The position numbers and the translations under genes are program-made. The notes below the pieces were generated by a model, which was given only the letters and a program-made list of their open reading frames with translations, was not told the origin of the DNA and made no database searches. A DNA stretch of 64,000 nucleotides from COE1 sp963596435. GTDB lineage: Bacteria; Bacillota; Clostridia; Lachnospirales; Lachnospiraceae. Where the stretch lies: assembly GCA_963596435.1 (NCBI GenBank), contig CAVBMG010000001.1, positions 1 through 64,000 on the forward strand, in the 5' to 3' direction. This document shows positions 63,398 through 64,000 of the stretch, in pieces (positions within the stretch are counted from its first letter, which is position 1; each line of letters opens with the position of its first letter).

Positions 63398-64000
63398 TTG
63401 AATATTATTTTGTTATCAGGAGGCAGTGGCAAACGTCTCTGGCCTTTATCCAATGATATACGTTCCAAGCAGTTCATCAAGCTCTTTAAGGATGAACAGG
63501 GCAACAGAGAGTCCATGGTGCAGCGTGTCTACAGACAGATCACAACAGTAGACAGTGAGGCAAGGGTCACAATCGCTACCAGTAAGACACAGGTCAGTGC
63601 AATCCGTAATCAGTTAGGAGAACAGGTCAATGTCTGTGTAGAGCCATGCAGAAGAGATACATTTCCTGCCATTGCACTTGCTGCAGCATATCTTCATGAT
63701 GTACAGGGTGTCGGAGAGGGCGAATGTGTGGCAGTCTGCCCGGTAGACCCTTATGTGGACAATTCCTACTATGAAGGTGTGAAGAGACTGGAAGAGCTGG
63801 TGCTTGCAGGCAATGCGAACCTGACACTTATGGGAATAGAGCCTACTTATCCAAGTGAGAAATACGGTTATATTATTCCTGAGTCAGCCGATACGGTCAG
63901 CCTGGTACGTGAATTCAAGGAGAAGCCTACCGTAGAAGTGGCAGAAGGATATCTGAGACAGGGAGCACTCTGGAATGCAGGTGTATTTGCTTTTAAATTA
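63398..64000 (+). CDS. manC: Mannose-1-phosphate guanylyltransferase, 5' part
   Basis: The 201 codons in the window start at TTG 63398, 7 nt behind GCGGAGGTAA, and run past the window edge. The protein opens NIILLSGGSGKRLWPLSND, the nucleotide-binding start of GDP-mannose pyrophosphorylases, and has EPCRRDTFPAIALAA, VCPVDPYVDNS and EKYGYIIPE, with FKEKP and LWNAGVFAF near the window edge. It makes GDP-mannose, a likely donor for the exopolysaccharide. It is encoded at the far end of the RiPP locus rather than in the exopolysaccharide operon. Confidence 0.9.
   Translation, partial: MNIILLSGGSGKRLWPLSNDIRSKQFIKLFKDEQGNRESMVQRVYRQITTVDSEARVTIATSKTQVSAIRNQLGEQVNVCVEPCRRDTFPAIALAAAYLHDVQGVGEGECVAVCPVDPYVDNSYYEGVKRLEELVLAGNANLTLMGIEPTYPSEKYGYIIPESADTVSLVREFKEKPTVEVAEGYLRQGALWNAGVFAFKL

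Overview
The window looks like chromosomal DNA of a gut-type Firmicute, most probably a Lachnospiraceae member (Clostridia). The grounds are moderately low GC, AGGAGG-type ribosome binding sites with some GTG and TTG starts, an EssC-type (Firmicutes) type VII secretion system, a maltodextrin operon with its own LacI regulator, a Wzx/Wzy exopolysaccharide operon, and a lasso-peptide-type RiPP locus of the paeninodin kind found in Firmicutes. This assignment is inference. No rRNA or tRNA gene or CRISPR array was seen.

Layout. (1) 88-16771: a type VII secretion (T7SS/ESS-like) locus. It holds a membrane pseudokinase, a beta-helix secreted protein, the FHA/FtsK ATPase EssC, a LytTR regulator, a ubiquitin-like EsaB/YukD protein, five WXG100 proteins plus a related small helical protein, a probable effector with a DUF4176 partner, a zinc-ribbon membrane protein and a membrane-anchored phosphoesterase. 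Two promoters inside it share an unusual motif layout with identical spacing. (2) 16900-22858: a maltodextrin ABC uptake and 4-alpha-glucanotransferase operon with an autogenous LacI-type regulator. (3) 23070-42380: a large exopolysaccharide operon with PssD/PssE-like proteins, an initiating sugar transferase, a tyrosine-kinase-like protein, a Wzz-like protein, seven GT2 and two GT14 glycosyltransferases, two pyruvyltransferases, Wzy and Wzx. A transposase remnant interrupts it after pssE.

(4) 42412-60937: a lasso-peptide-type RiPP locus joined directly to the end of the exopolysaccharide operon. It has three precursor peptides (A1 45425, A2 49852, A3 60785), two asparagine-synthetase-like cyclases, three HPr-kinase-like proteins, one nucleotidyltransferase, one B2 transglutaminase-like protease, one PqqD-like B1, one ABC exporter and a two-component system. 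Interleaved are a c-di-GMP-I riboswitch with the large secreted transglutaminase-like protein it precedes, a GH5 glycosidase and a phosphoesterase. All three precursors share a leader with Thr17, but their cores do not fit the usual lasso ring rule. The A3 core lacks any acidic acceptor in reach. A second copy of the transposase remnant separates A3 from its likely promoter. (5) 61082-64000: a sortase-type surface protein and the 5' part of a mannose-1-phosphate guanylyltransferase gene.

How the parts fit (inference): the right two thirds form a surface and secretion region. It makes an exopolysaccharide with GDP-mannose supply nearby, exports modified peptides, and displays surface proteins. 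Control appears to run through a two-component system, c-di-GMP and mobile-element insertions. Start codons were moved inward from the longest reading frame where a ribosome binding site or family alignment favoured it.
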